DNA of 24,354 nt from Methanofastidiosum methylothiophilum (lineage in GTDB: Archaea > Methanobacteriota_B > Thermococci > Methanofastidiosales > Methanofastidiosaceae), in NCBI GenBank assembly GCA_001587635.1, contig LNJE01000020.1:1-24354 (forward strand), read 5' to 3'. Positions 15,521 to 22,747 of the stretch are shown here, piece by piece. Position 1 is the first letter of the stretch. Each line of letters opens with the position of its first letter. A program made the translations under genes and the position numbers. Below the pieces are notes generated by a model, which worked only from the letters and a program-made list of their open reading frames with translations, did no database searches and had not been told where the DNA came from.

Positions 15521-15817
15521 ATGGATCCACTTAAAAATATAATTAATACTCTGGAAGAGTTAATTCTAGCAATTGAAACTGGCGGCAATTATAACGAAAA
15601 ACAAATTGCTTTTTCAACTGCAATTGAAAGAGCTTGGGAATCTTACAGTAAAGGTGAGATTGACACAAAAGTTAAGGCATTGCCAAGAGTGATGTATATT
15701 TATGCAACAAAGGAACTTCCTGAAGAAATTAGCAATGGAAATCTCAAAAAAGTTTTAGTAGATCTTAAGCAATTTAAGACTACAATGAATTATGTAGTTG
15801 AACCGTCTTATACGTAA
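15521..15817 (+). CDS. Small hypothetical helical protein
   Basis: A 98-residue, mostly helical soluble protein: two amphipathic helices at the N-terminus (MDPLKNIINTLEELILAIE), a central region with RAWESYSKGEIDTKVKALPRVMYIYA, and a C-terminal helix KKVLVDLKQFKTTMNYV. No family is recognised with any confidence. The start is set by the TATA box at 15493-15502 (leaderless). Its stop lies one base from the convergent thymidylate kinase gene. Confidence 0.6.
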   Translation: MDPLKNIINTLEELILAIETGGNYNEKQIAFSTAIERAWESYSKGEIDTKVKALPRVMYIYATKELPEEISNGNLKKVLVDLKQFKTTMNYVVEPSYT

Positions 15818-15818
15818 G

Positions 15819-16388
15819 TCATTCCAAATATTTTATAATGTCTTTATGAATTTCATCAATAGATTTTTCTCCATCAATAGTTATGAAATTGTATTTTTTT
15901 GATAGTTCTTCGTATATATGGAAAACTTTTCTCTGAAAGTCAATGTTTTCCTCATAAAGGTCTTTTTCTTTTCTCCGCTTCATTGCAGATTCTGGTTTCA
16001 CACGAATGTAGAATATCAAGTCAGGATCTTTAGAATATTTTTCTATTTCCTCGATCCATTCAGGATTAACACCGTTTGCCCCTTGATATGCCATATTAGA
16101 GTATTTGTACCTGTCTGAAATTACAATTTTCTCCTCAGAAAGTGCTTTTTTTATTTGTAAATAATGTTCATATCTATCGGCAGCATAGAGCATTGCAATT
16201 GTTTCGGGTGCTAAAGAAATCTTTTTTTCTAAATTTGACCTTATTATTTTTCCAATGGGTTTATCGTATATTGGTTCATGTGTAAGCAGAACTTTATGGC
16301 CTTTATTAATAAAAAATGAAGCTAATAACTTTGCTTGTGTCTCTTTTCCTGATGCATCTATACCTTCAAAAACTATGAATCTTTTCAT
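15819..16388 (-). CDS. tmk: Thymidylate kinase
   Basis: It phosphorylates dTMP to dTDP with ATP. The 189 residues are short for the family (about 195-210) but complete: P-loop FEGIDASGKETQ (7-18), THEP for substrate contact, the DRY motif in ISDRYKYSNMAYQGA, and the Arg-rich lid RRKEKD. Glu16 stands where Walker A usually has Ser or Thr, followed by Thr17; this position varies in dTMP kinases, so activity is still expected. A TATA box on the minus strand (ACTATAAAAATAA, 16408-16420) lies 26 bases before the start, predicting a leaderless mRNA. Confidence 0.92.
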   Translation of the reverse strand: MKRFIVFEGIDASGKETQAKLLASFFINKGHKVLLTHEPIYDKPIGKIIRSNLEKKISLAPETIAMLYAADRYEHYLQIKKALSEEKIVISDRYKYSNMAYQGANGVNPEWIEEIEKYSKDPDLIFYIRVKPESAMKRRKEKDLYEENIDFQRKVFHIYEELSKKYNFITIDGEKSIDEIHKDIIKYLE

Positions 16389-16449
16389 ATATTAACTAAT
16401 TATTTTTTTATTTTTATAGTTTAGTATGATTAAAAAAAATTTAGTAAGT

Positions 16450-16458
16450 CTTTTAAGT
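16450..16458 (+). promoter_or_regulatory. TATA box of the archaemetzincin gene
   Basis: cttttaagt, centred 25 bases before ATG 16479. A second TATA-like tttataaa lies only 13 bases upstream of the start and is too close to act. Confidence 0.45.
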
Positions 16459-16478
16459 TATTAGATTTATAAACTTTA

Positions 16479-17081
16479 ATGGTTTATAACAAGCTTTACA
16501 TTAGAATTGCAGCCGCAGGGAATTTTGATGAAAAATTCCTCACAGAATTCCAAAAAGAATTACAAAGTCTTTTGTGGGATACACTTGCTATAAATGCGAA
16601 TTGTTATTACAATATTTCGAATTCTAGAGGGATCCCCATATACAAAATTCCTTCAACTGCATATACCCCCCACATAGGTAAGTACAATACCCAAAGCTTA
16701 TTTATTTTTGGAAAAGAAAGACGAGAAGAATCTCTTAAAAAATTTGGAAAAGCTGAAGTTCTTCTAAAAGTATTAGTTTTGGTAGATGTAGAGATATATA
16801 AATCTGGATTTACTGGAACTCTATTTGGTGAAGCAGAAGTGGGTGGTGAAATTGCAATTGTCACAACAGCCCCTTTAGAGAATCACTTTAAAAGTAATTT
16901 TTTAATTAAAGAAAGGGCATTAAAAGAAGCCTTGCATGAACTTGGGCATACCCTCGGGCTTGATCATTGTAAGATTCCAGGATGTGCAATGAATATCTCT
17001 AAAGATATCTATGATATTGATGAAAAAAAGAAAACTTATTGTAAACAGTGCTTAAACAAATTATTTGGTGGCTATACTTAG
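16479..17081 (+). CDS. amzA: Archaemetzincin (zinc metalloprotease)
   Basis: A 200-residue metzincin of the archaemetzincin family. The zinc site is complete: His153, Glu154, His157 and His163 in HELGHTLGLDHC, with the extra Cys set that defines the family (Cys164, Cys169, Cys188, Cys191) binding a second structural zinc, and Met171 after Cys169 as the Met-turn. The N-terminal half is a mixed fold without signal peptide, so it acts inside the cell. Substrates of archaeal members are not known; aminopeptidase activity has been described for mammalian homologues. The 3' end overlaps the next, convergent gene by 4 bases. Confidence 0.93.
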   Translation: MVYNKLYIRIAAAGNFDEKFLTEFQKELQSLLWDTLAINANCYYNISNSRGIPIYKIPSTAYTPHIGKYNTQSLFIFGKERREESLKKFGKAEVLLKVLVLVDVEIYKSGFTGTLFGEAEVGGEIAIVTTAPLENHFKSNFLIKERALKEALHELGHTLGLDHCKIPGCAMNISKDIYDIDEKKKTYCKQCLNKLFGGYT

Positions 17082-17554
17082 GATACTCTTATGTAAATTG
17101 TATTTGGGAATCCTGAATCTGCTATCCCCTTGTAAGTAACATCGCCTGTATTTTTATTTACCTCAAACTTTAGGGCATGGTAGCTTACGGTAAGATTATT
17201 TCCATCTAGTTTTCCAATCCCTCTTAAGACCTCTATTTCGTAGAAAGTTCCTTTGTCAATTATCTTATTTGTTAGGCTATATGGGTGAAATGAATATGAT
17301 TTTGTACCAGTTATCTTTTGACCTTCTTCCCAAATGTATGCATCTACAAGTTTTAAAGCGTTTTTCTCAGAAACTGGGATCATGATTTTCATCTGTGTTT
17401 TTAATGCATCTCTTTCTTCAGTTAGGAGACTTTTTTCAATAGTTAGTGTTTCAATGTCCTCTTTCAAATCTTTATTTTCAGTGAACATAAGGTATGTGGA
17501 TGTTCCTAAAATAAGGGCAATTATCCCTAATATTGCAATTATATTTTTATTCAT
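17078..17554 (-). CDS. Membrane-anchored coiled-coil protein
   Basis: A 158-residue protein: one N-terminal membrane segment (about 4-24, NIIAILGIIALILGTSTYLMF), a charged coiled coil (about 28-58), then a beta-rich extracellular domain in which GTFYEIEVLRGIGK, TVSYHALKFEVNKNTGDVTY and IADSGFPNTI form an alternating strand pattern faintly like PepSY-type folds (strand, then VN-x-NTGDV turn). Topology is probably N-in with the domain outside. Function unknown. It is divergent from another membrane protein gene across a 166-base gap with a palindrome, so the two may share control. Confidence 0.7.
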   Translation of the reverse strand: MNKNIIAILGIIALILGTSTYLMFTENKDLKEDIETLTIEKSLLTEERDALKTQMKIMIPVSEKNALKLVDAYIWEEGQKITGTKSYSFHPYSLTNKIIDKGTFYEIEVLRGIGKLDGNNLTVSYHALKFEVNKNTGDVTYKGIADSGFPNTIYIRVS

Positions 17555-17610
17555 ATTATCACTTGCTTATAGTTAAATTAAAAAGTTTCTATATAAATAT
17601 TTGTATAAAT

Positions 17611-17633
17611 TGATAATTTATTATTAATTATCA
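17611..17633. repeat. Inverted repeat in the divergent promoter gap
   Basis: TGATAATT and AATTATCA are perfect 8-base arms around a 7-base spacer, midway between two divergent membrane-protein genes. It is an operator candidate, but it is all A/T but for two bases, so chance is a real alternative. Confidence 0.35.
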
Positions 17634-17691
17634 TCGTTATATAAAGAAATAGTTATTGATTATAGACGATAATATCATCTTTTTAGAAAGA

Positions 17692-17700
17692 CTTAAATAT
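17692..17700 (+). promoter_or_regulatory. TATA box of the membrane protein / rpiA operon
   Basis: cttaaatat, centred 25 bases before ATG 17721, predicting a leaderless mRNA. rpiA, 14 bases past the end of this gene, has no promoter of its own. Confidence 0.5.
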
Positions 17701-17720
17701 TCTTTCCCAAACTTCAGTTT

Positions 17721-18848
17721 ATGAAGAGGAATCTCAGGGTAGGCATATCTCTCTTTTTTATTCTTATTACCCTTACTTTATTCATTGTTAATGTCGCAGC
17801 CCAATTTGAATCAAATTCTCAACATTATAGATTTCAGATGAAATTTTTAGGAACAGAAGGAACTGTGAGGCCAAATGAAAATCTTAGGATTTCAGATGTT
17901 AGATTTATTCTCAATAAAGATACAATAACCTTAAAGATGAATATTTATATTCCAAGAAACTCAGGAATAGATAAAATGGAAATATCCCTTATTAATGATC
18001 CTGACCGTTCAAATAGATTTTTTTTGGAACCCATCGCAGCCAAAGGAGCCGTAAGTTCAATTCGTCCTCTTTATATGGATGCCGCAGAATCTTATTATTT
18101 GAAAGATGGGGATACTAACAAAAAGATATCTTTCTTAACACTTACGTACAAGCGAGTTGGTGAATATTATTATCATTTACCACTAAATGCAACAGTTGAT
18201 TCTTTTTATGGTGAATTTTGGATAGTGTTTGATAAAGGTACTAATGATCCTTTCATATTACTTGATAATAATAATATTAACATCTCTTTTTCTTATCCCT
18301 ACGGAGATGCCAAAATAAACGGAATTAAAGTTCCAGACGAGTATACAATTACTACTGTTACTCCTGAAACAACAGACAGAGTGAAATCCTTCGTAGTTTA
18401 TTACTCTGTACAGCCTACTAGCGTATTTATTGAAGCTATAAAAGGTCATGCAGAACCTACAATTTTAGAAAAAATGACTATATGGGGTAATTCAAATCTT
18501 GGTATTCTTCTTATTATATTTACACTTTTAAGCGGTATTGATATTATATTAGAATATCTAGCAAACTGGAGGCATTTGATTAGAATCAACAAACAAAGGA
18601 AGACTAAAGATAGTAATACGCTGAGGGTGCGTGAAGAAAGAATTCCTCGTCCGATAGAAGGAATGCCTAGACTTAAGGTGGCTCCTGTTCATGTTGAAAG
18701 GAAATGGCCAGTTAGTAAAGAAGAATCTGTTGAGAGGTACCGTTCGTATGGGAGAGTTGATGATACAAAAGATCTAATCAACGACATTAAAAAACTAGAG
18801 AAGGCTATGGAAGATTATGAAGACTTAATGAAGTCAAGAAAGAAGTAA
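17721..18848 (+). CDS. Two-membrane-segment protein with large extracytoplasmic domain
   Basis: A 375-residue protein with no family recognised. It has an N-terminal signal/anchor (about 8-27, ending NVAAQ), then a beta-rich domain (about 35-240) with FILNKDTITLKMNIYIP and FWIVFDKGTNDPF, resembling an immunoglobulin-like or carbohydrate-binding sandwich in texture only. A second membrane helix (about 257-279, NSNLGILLIIFTLLSGIDIIL) is followed by a basic cytoplasmic tail of about 95 residues, proline-rich in the middle and ending in a coiled coil (INDIKKLEKAMEDYEDLMK). The architecture is that of a sensor or surface scaffold with a cytosolic interaction tail. It is cotranscribed with rpiA, 14 bases downstream; the functional link is not obvious. 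Confidence 0.75.
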   Translation: MKRNLRVGISLFFILITLTLFIVNVAAQFESNSQHYRFQMKFLGTEGTVRPNENLRISDVRFILNKDTITLKMNIYIPRNSGIDKMEISLINDPDRSNRFFLEPIAAKGAVSSIRPLYMDAAESYYLKDGDTNKKISFLTLTYKRVGEYYYHLPLNATVDSFYGEFWIVFDKGTNDPFILLDNNNINISFSYPYGDAKINGIKVPDEYTITTVTPETTDRVKSFVVYYSVQPTSVFIEAIKGHAEPTILEKMTIWGNSNLGILLIIFTLLSGIDIILEYLANWRHLIRINKQRKTKDSNTLRVREERIPRPIEGMPRLKVAPVHVERKWPVSKEESVERYRSYGRVDDTKDLINDIKKLEKAMEDYEDLMKSRKK

Positions 18849-18862
18849 AGGTTGGGGGTATA

Positions 18863-19528
18863 TTGGAAGATAAAAAAATTGTAGGAACATATGCAGCATC
18901 TTTAGTAAAGGATGGAGACGTTGTTGGGCTTGGTACCGGCAGTACAACTGCATTTGTCATTGCAGAGCTTAGTAAGAGAATAAAGAAAGAGGGAATATCA
19001 ATTTATGGCATACCTACTTCATTCCAAGCAAAACTCTTGGCGATTGAATCAAATATACCTCTTACCACTCTTGATGAACATGACATTAATATTGCTATTG
19101 ATGGCGCTGATGAAGTAAATCCAAAACTACATCTCCTTAAAGGTAGAGGGGGGGCCCTACTACAAGAAAAAATAATAGATTACAATACAGATAGATTTGT
19201 TGTTGTTTGCGAAGAAAGAAAATTCGTGGATAAACTTGGAAAGAATTTCCCCGTGGTTGTGGAAGTATTTCCGCTTGCATATAGAAAAGTCTTTCAAGCG
19301 CTGTCCTCATTTGGAAATCCTATTCTAAGGATTGGCGATAAAAAAGACGGCCCTATGGTAACAGATAATGGAAACTTTATAATTGACTTGTTCACATCGG
19401 TAGAAAATCCAAAATCTATGGAAAAAGATCTTAACGATATTCCTGGAATATTCGAAAATGGCATTTTTACATCAAAATGTGAAGTAGTTTTCANTAAAAA
19501 CGAGAAAGTTACTGTCCTAAAATCATAA
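18863..19528 (+). CDS. rpiA: Ribose-5-phosphate isomerase A
   Basis: It interconverts ribose-5-phosphate and ribulose-5-phosphate. The 221 residues cover the whole family (about 220-230) with its three signature loops: GTGSTT (24-29), DGADEV (80-85) and KGRGGALLQEK (93-103), which holds the catalytic base region. The start is TTG at 18863, read as Met: there is no ATG or GTG before the first conserved residues, and GGGGG at 18854-18858 is a Shine-Dalgarno 4 bases upstream. It is 14 bases downstream of a membrane protein gene and probably translated from the same mRNA. A single N near the C-terminus is the only ambiguity. Confidence 0.94.
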   Translation: MEDKKIVGTYAASLVKDGDVVGLGTGSTTAFVIAELSKRIKKEGISIYGIPTSFQAKLLAIESNIPLTTLDEHDINIAIDGADEVNPKLHLLKGRGGALLQEKIIDYNTDRFVVVCEERKFVDKLGKNFPVVVEVFPLAYRKVFQALSSFGNPILRIGDKKDGPMVTDNGNFIIDLFTSVENPKSMEKDLNDIPGIFENGIFTSKCEVVFXKNEKVTVLKS

Positions 19529-19576
19529 TAATAAACTATATAAAATATTAAATAAATCAGGTACAAGGTGATTGAA

Positions 19577-20011
19577 ATGAAAGAATATGCTAANCAAATT
19601 AAATTTAATGTTCCAGAAAAAAGTGACATTGATAAAGGATTAATGGATATGCTAAGATTTTTTTTGGATACTGAATCTAAGGTTAAAATTTACTTATATT
19701 TGNTAACAAAGGGAAGCTCAACCTATGATAGCATTGCTGAAGGAACATCGATCTATCCAAGTACATGCCGAGAATCTCTTGCCTCAATGGAACAGATGAA
19801 AGTTGTGGAAAAATCTTTAGAGGATCCAGAAAAATATACTGCAATTTCTCCTTCAAAACTTCTTGATAGAAAAATTGATCAGCTAGAAAAAGAACTCAAT
19901 GATTTTCTAAAACTTGAAGATATCTTAAAGGAAAAAAAAGAAATTAAAACCCCAATATTGCCCTTCAAGATAAAGATAGAAAGAGTTGAGAATATCGACG
20001 ACTCAGAATGA
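19577..20011 (+). CDS. Winged-helix regulator, TrmB-like
   Basis: A 144-residue protein. The winged helix occupies about 25-95: DTESKVKIYLYL, then the DSIAEGTSIYPSTCRESLASMEQM recognition region, and a wing with YTAISPSKLLDRKIDQLEKEL, which closely follows the TrmB pattern (Y-x-A-x-x-P followed by a coiled coil). The C-terminal sugar-binding domain of full TrmB proteins is missing; there is only a coiled coil and a short basic tail. Two starts compete: GTG 19568 lies 27 bases from a TATA box (ctatataaaata, 19536-19547) and would be leaderless; ATG 19577 has aaggtgat just before it. It leads a likely three-gene operon with the JAMM and asparagine-synthetase-like genes (13-base gap to the next). 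Confidence 0.72.
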   Translation: MKEYAXQIKFNVPEKSDIDKGLMDMLRFFLDTESKVKIYLYLXTKGSSTYDSIAEGTSIYPSTCRESLASMEQMKVVEKSLEDPEKYTAISPSKLLDRKIDQLEKELNDFLKLEDILKEKKEIKTPILPFKIKIERVENIDDSE

Positions 20012-20024
20012 GGAATGAAATTTT

Positions 20025-20387
20025 TTGATAAAGATTGATGAAGAATTATTAGACTTCATATCCCATGCTGCAAAAAATACCCATCCAAATGAATTTGCTG
20101 CTTTTTTAAGAGAAGAAAAAGAGATTATATCTGAAGTTATTTTTTCTCCTTTTAGCATATTTGGAAGAAATTCCTCTACGATTTCACATTTTAGCTTACC
20201 AATAGATGTTTCTATTGTTGGTACCGTTCATTCCCATCCCTCTGCGAATGGATCGCCTTCAAGGGAGGACCTGAATTTCTTTTTGCGTTATGGTAAAGTT
20301 CATATTATAATCTGTTATCCCTATAACAGGAATGATTTATTCTTTTATTCAAGGGAAGGTGAAAATCTAGCATATGAGCTCGTGTAA
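20025..20387 (+). CDS. JAMM/MPN-domain metalloprotease
   Basis: A 120-residue single-domain JAMM protein. All catalytic elements are present: Glu23 (NEFAAF), the H-x-H-x7-S-x2-D motif with His69, His71, Ser79, Asp82 (VHSHP, then PSREDLNFF), and the strand HIIICYPY. It should be an active Zn-dependent isopeptidase or peptidase; archaeal relatives remove SAMP/ubiquitin-like modifiers, and bacterial ones trim ThiS/MoaD-like sulfur carriers. It starts at TTG 20025, with GAGGAA at 20010-20015 as Shine-Dalgarno; no ATG fits. Its end overlaps the downstream asparagine-synthetase-type gene by 14 bases, so the two are coupled. The substrate is unknown. Confidence 0.87.
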   Translation: MIKIDEELLDFISHAAKNTHPNEFAAFLREEKEIISEVIFSPFSIFGRNSSTISHFSLPIDVSIVGTVHSHPSANGSPSREDLNFFLRYGKVHIIICYPYNRNDLFFYSREGENLAYELV

Positions 20388-21192
20388 TGATAGAAACGAG
20401 AAACTCACTAACGCTCTTTCAAAGTCTGTTTATAATTTGATAGGTGCAAGAAAAAAAATACCAATCTCATTTTCAGGAGGAATTGACAGCTACATTACTG
20501 CAGCTTTAGCTAAAAAGTATTCAAATCCAATACTTTATACAATCGGAAACTTGACTGCAAAAGATATCTTATATTCAAAGATTGCATCAAAATCCTTAGG
20601 ATGCCCTCTTGAAATAATTAATTTAACCGATGGAAATATAGAAAATGGAATTAGAAATACTATCAAATTGATTGGGCAGAAAAATAGTCTTGATGTATTG
20701 ATAGCAACTTCGTTTTATCTTATTGCAGAAAGAATCAGTAAAGATGATTTTGATGTCTGTTTATCTGGTCAAGGGGCAGATGAATTATTCTTTGGTTACG
20801 ATAAATACAGAAGAGCTTTGGCAGACGGGAACAATCCTAATGATTTAAGAAATAAAGATTTAATAGAATTGGAAGATTTGTTCTTAAATAGAGAATACAA
20901 AATATTTGAAAATTTTAATTTGAAGCTTTTATCGCCATTTTTTGATGAAGAAGTAAAAAAAATTGGGATTCAAATTGAAAGAGAACATAATCTAAGAGAT
21001 GCAAATGATGATTTAAGAAAACATACGTTAAGAGAAATTGCACGAGATCTGGGAGCACCTCCTGAAATTGTAGCACGTAAAAAGAAAGCATTTCAATATG
21101 GATCAGGCATTTTACAAAATATTAGAAAGATATCTAAAGAAAAAAACTTACCTTCTTCGCTAAATGCTTATTTAGAATATATAAAAAAATAG
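20374..21192 (+). CDS. Asparagine-synthetase-type ATP pyrophosphatase, no glutaminase domain
   Basis: A 272-residue protein equal to the C-terminal synthetase domain of AsnB only. It has the PP-loop SGGIDS (34-39), SGQGADELFFGYDKY (131-145) for ATP/Asp binding, and RKKKAFQYGSG (235-245) near the C-terminus. The Cys1-type glutaminase domain (about 200 residues) is absent, so it must use free ammonia, another amine donor or a nucleophile on a partner. Homologues without glutaminase include amide-forming enzymes such as lasso-peptide cyclases, beside ammonia-dependent synthetases. aaggtga lies 11 bases before ATG 20374. The 14-base overlap with the JAMM gene and the TrmB-like gene before it indicate one operon. 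Whether the product is asparagine is open. Confidence 0.85.
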   Translation: MSSCNDRNEKLTNALSKSVYNLIGARKKIPISFSGGIDSYITAALAKKYSNPILYTIGNLTAKDILYSKIASKSLGCPLEIINLTDGNIENGIRNTIKLIGQKNSLDVLIATSFYLIAERISKDDFDVCLSGQGADELFFGYDKYRRALADGNNPNDLRNKDLIELEDLFLNREYKIFENFNLKLLSPFFDEEVKKIGIQIEREHNLRDANDDLRKHTLREIARDLGAPPEIVARKKKAFQYGSGILQNIRKISKEKNLPSSLNAYLEYIKK

Positions 21193-21197
21193 TAACT

Positions 21198-21206
21198 CTT
21201 TTATTA
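21198..21206 (+). promoter_or_regulatory. TATA box of AMP phosphorylase
   Basis: cttttatta, centred 25 bases before ATG 21227, with no Shine-Dalgarno between, so a leaderless mRNA separate from the upstream operon is likely. Confidence 0.4.
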
Positions 21207-21226
21207 ATATATTACAATACAACTAT

Positions 21227-22747
21227 ATGAAGCTTAAAATCAAATACCTTGATATCCAAGAAACTCTAGATATTGTTTTTTTAAATACCAATGATGCGAT
21301 AAATGAAAGAATAGGTCCTGGAGAGCTAATTGTTATAAAGCGACCTAGATCCTCATATTCCTTTTCTGCTGTTTTGACAAAAAATCTAGTGGATCAAGGA
21401 TTTATAGGGATACCAATCCAAAAATCTAAACGTTATAATTACCAAGAAAATGAAATTGTTGAAGTTTTTCCAGATGTAAATATGGGCCTTGTTCATATTT
21501 CAAAAAAGAAAATAGATGGAAAAATACTTACAAATGAAGAAATAACAAAGTTTGTAGGCGGAATCATCAATGGTAATATTGATAGTATCATTATCTCAAG
21601 CTTTCTAACTACAACCCAAATACTTGGAACTTCAATAAAAGAGATAGAATATCTCACTAAAGCAATGGCCGAAACAGGCACAATGATTAGATTTGACAAA
21701 GGGCCAATAATGGATGTCCACAGCATCGGCGGAGTTCCAGGAAACAAAACTGCATTGCTTACTATACCTATAGTGGCTTCTGCAGGCCTTTATATTCCTA
21801 AAACATCTTCTAGGGCAATAACATCNCCTGCNGGNACAGCTGATGTGGTAGAAGTTATATCTCCTGTGGATTTTTCTCCAGAAAAGTTAAAAGAAATTGT
21901 TAATACCACTGGAGGGTGCCTTGCNTGGAGTGGNGTCTTAAATCTAAGCCCTGCAGATGAAAAAATTGTTGAAGTTGAGAGGAGACTNCACATAGATCCA
22001 GAACCTATAATTCTTGCTAGTGTTTTGAGCAAAAAATATGCAATGGGGGCAGAGTTTGTATTGATCGATATTCCAATGGGTGAAGGAACAAAAATTAACA
22101 CATGGGAAAGTGCAAGAAAACTTGCATCTAATTTCACGGAACTTGGATCTTCACTTGGAATGCATGTTGAAGTTGCTGTTACATATGGGGGGCAACCAAT
22201 AGGGAATGCAGTTGGCCCAGCACTCGAGGTAAGAGAAGCTCTAATGGCATTAGAAAAAAAGCAGAGTGGAAGCCTTACCGAAAAGGCCATTGGTCTTGCG
22301 GGAATACTTCTTGAACTTGGAAGAAAAGTAGAAGTAGGTAAAGGGAAGATTATGGCAAGAGAGATTCTTGAAAGCGGGAAGGCATTGGAGAAATTTAGAG
22401 AGATCATAGATGCTCAAGGAGGACAATCAGATATTAAGCCTGATGAAATACCTATAGGAAATTTTAGTGAAGCTATTCTTTCTGAAGATTCTGGATATAT
22501 CACTAAAGTTGATAACGGCACCATTATTAAAGTAGCAAAGATTCTTGGAGCACCTTTTGATAAAGGTGCGGGACTTTTATTAAATTATAAGGTCGGTGAC
22601 CGTGTAGAAAAGGATGATGTCATAGTAGAACTCTACGCAGAGAATAAGGAAAGACTTTTATCTGCGAAGAAATTTTTAGATTTCAATAAAATATTTCAAA
22701 CTGAGGGGATGATTCTTAAAAGATTTCCTGGATTAAAGGTGATTTGA
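21227..22747 (+). CDS. deoA: AMP phosphorylase (archaeal thymidine-phosphorylase family)
   Basis: It converts AMP plus phosphate to adenine and ribose-1,5-bisphosphate, the first step of the archaeal AMP pathway to type III RuBisCO or to central sugars. The 506 residues match the archaeal family (about 503) and not bacterial thymidine phosphorylase (about 440): an extra N-terminal domain of about 80 residues precedes the conserved DVHSIGGVPGNKT (163-175), TSPAGTAD (199-206) and GCLAWSGVLNLSPADE. The unresolved bases in these motifs (21826-21988) are all third codon positions, so the motifs can be read. It has a TGATG junction with the next gene. rpiA is nearby, but no R15P isomerase or RuBisCO is in the window. 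Confidence 0.94.
   Translation: MKLKIKYLDIQETLDIVFLNTNDAINERIGPGELIVIKRPRSSYSFSAVLTKNLVDQGFIGIPIQKSKRYNYQENEIVEVFPDVNMGLVHISKKKIDGKILTNEEITKFVGGIINGNIDSIIISSFLTTTQILGTSIKEIEYLTKAMAETGTMIRFDKGPIMDVHSIGGVPGNKTALLTIPIVASAGLYIPKTSSRAITXPXXTADVVEVISPVDFSPEKLKEIVNTTGGCLXWSXVLNLSPADEKIVEVERRXHIDPEPIILASVLSKKYAMGAEFVLIDIPMGEGTKINTWESARKLASNFTELGSSLGMHVEVAVTYGGQPIGNAVGPALEVREALMALEKKQSGSLTEKAIGLAGILLELGRKVEVGKGKIMAREILESGKALEKFREIIDAQGGQSDIKPDEIPIGNFSEAILSEDSGYITKVDNGTIIKVAKILGAPFDKGAGLLLNYKVGDRVEKDDVIVELYAENKERLLSAKKFLDFNKIFQTEGMILKRFPGLKVI

Noticed and set aside
20374..21192. Calling the gene asnB (glutamine-hydrolysing asparagine synthetase)
   Set aside because: The N-terminal glutaminase domain with its catalytic Cys is absent, and the overlap with the JAMM gene leaves no room for it, so the name would overstate the function.
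21790..22407. 205-codon minus-strand frame inside AMP phosphorylase
   Set aside because: It is antisense to conserved motifs of the phosphorylase; the Ser/Pro-rich translation is typical of a shadow frame, and there is no promoter or Shine-Dalgarno.
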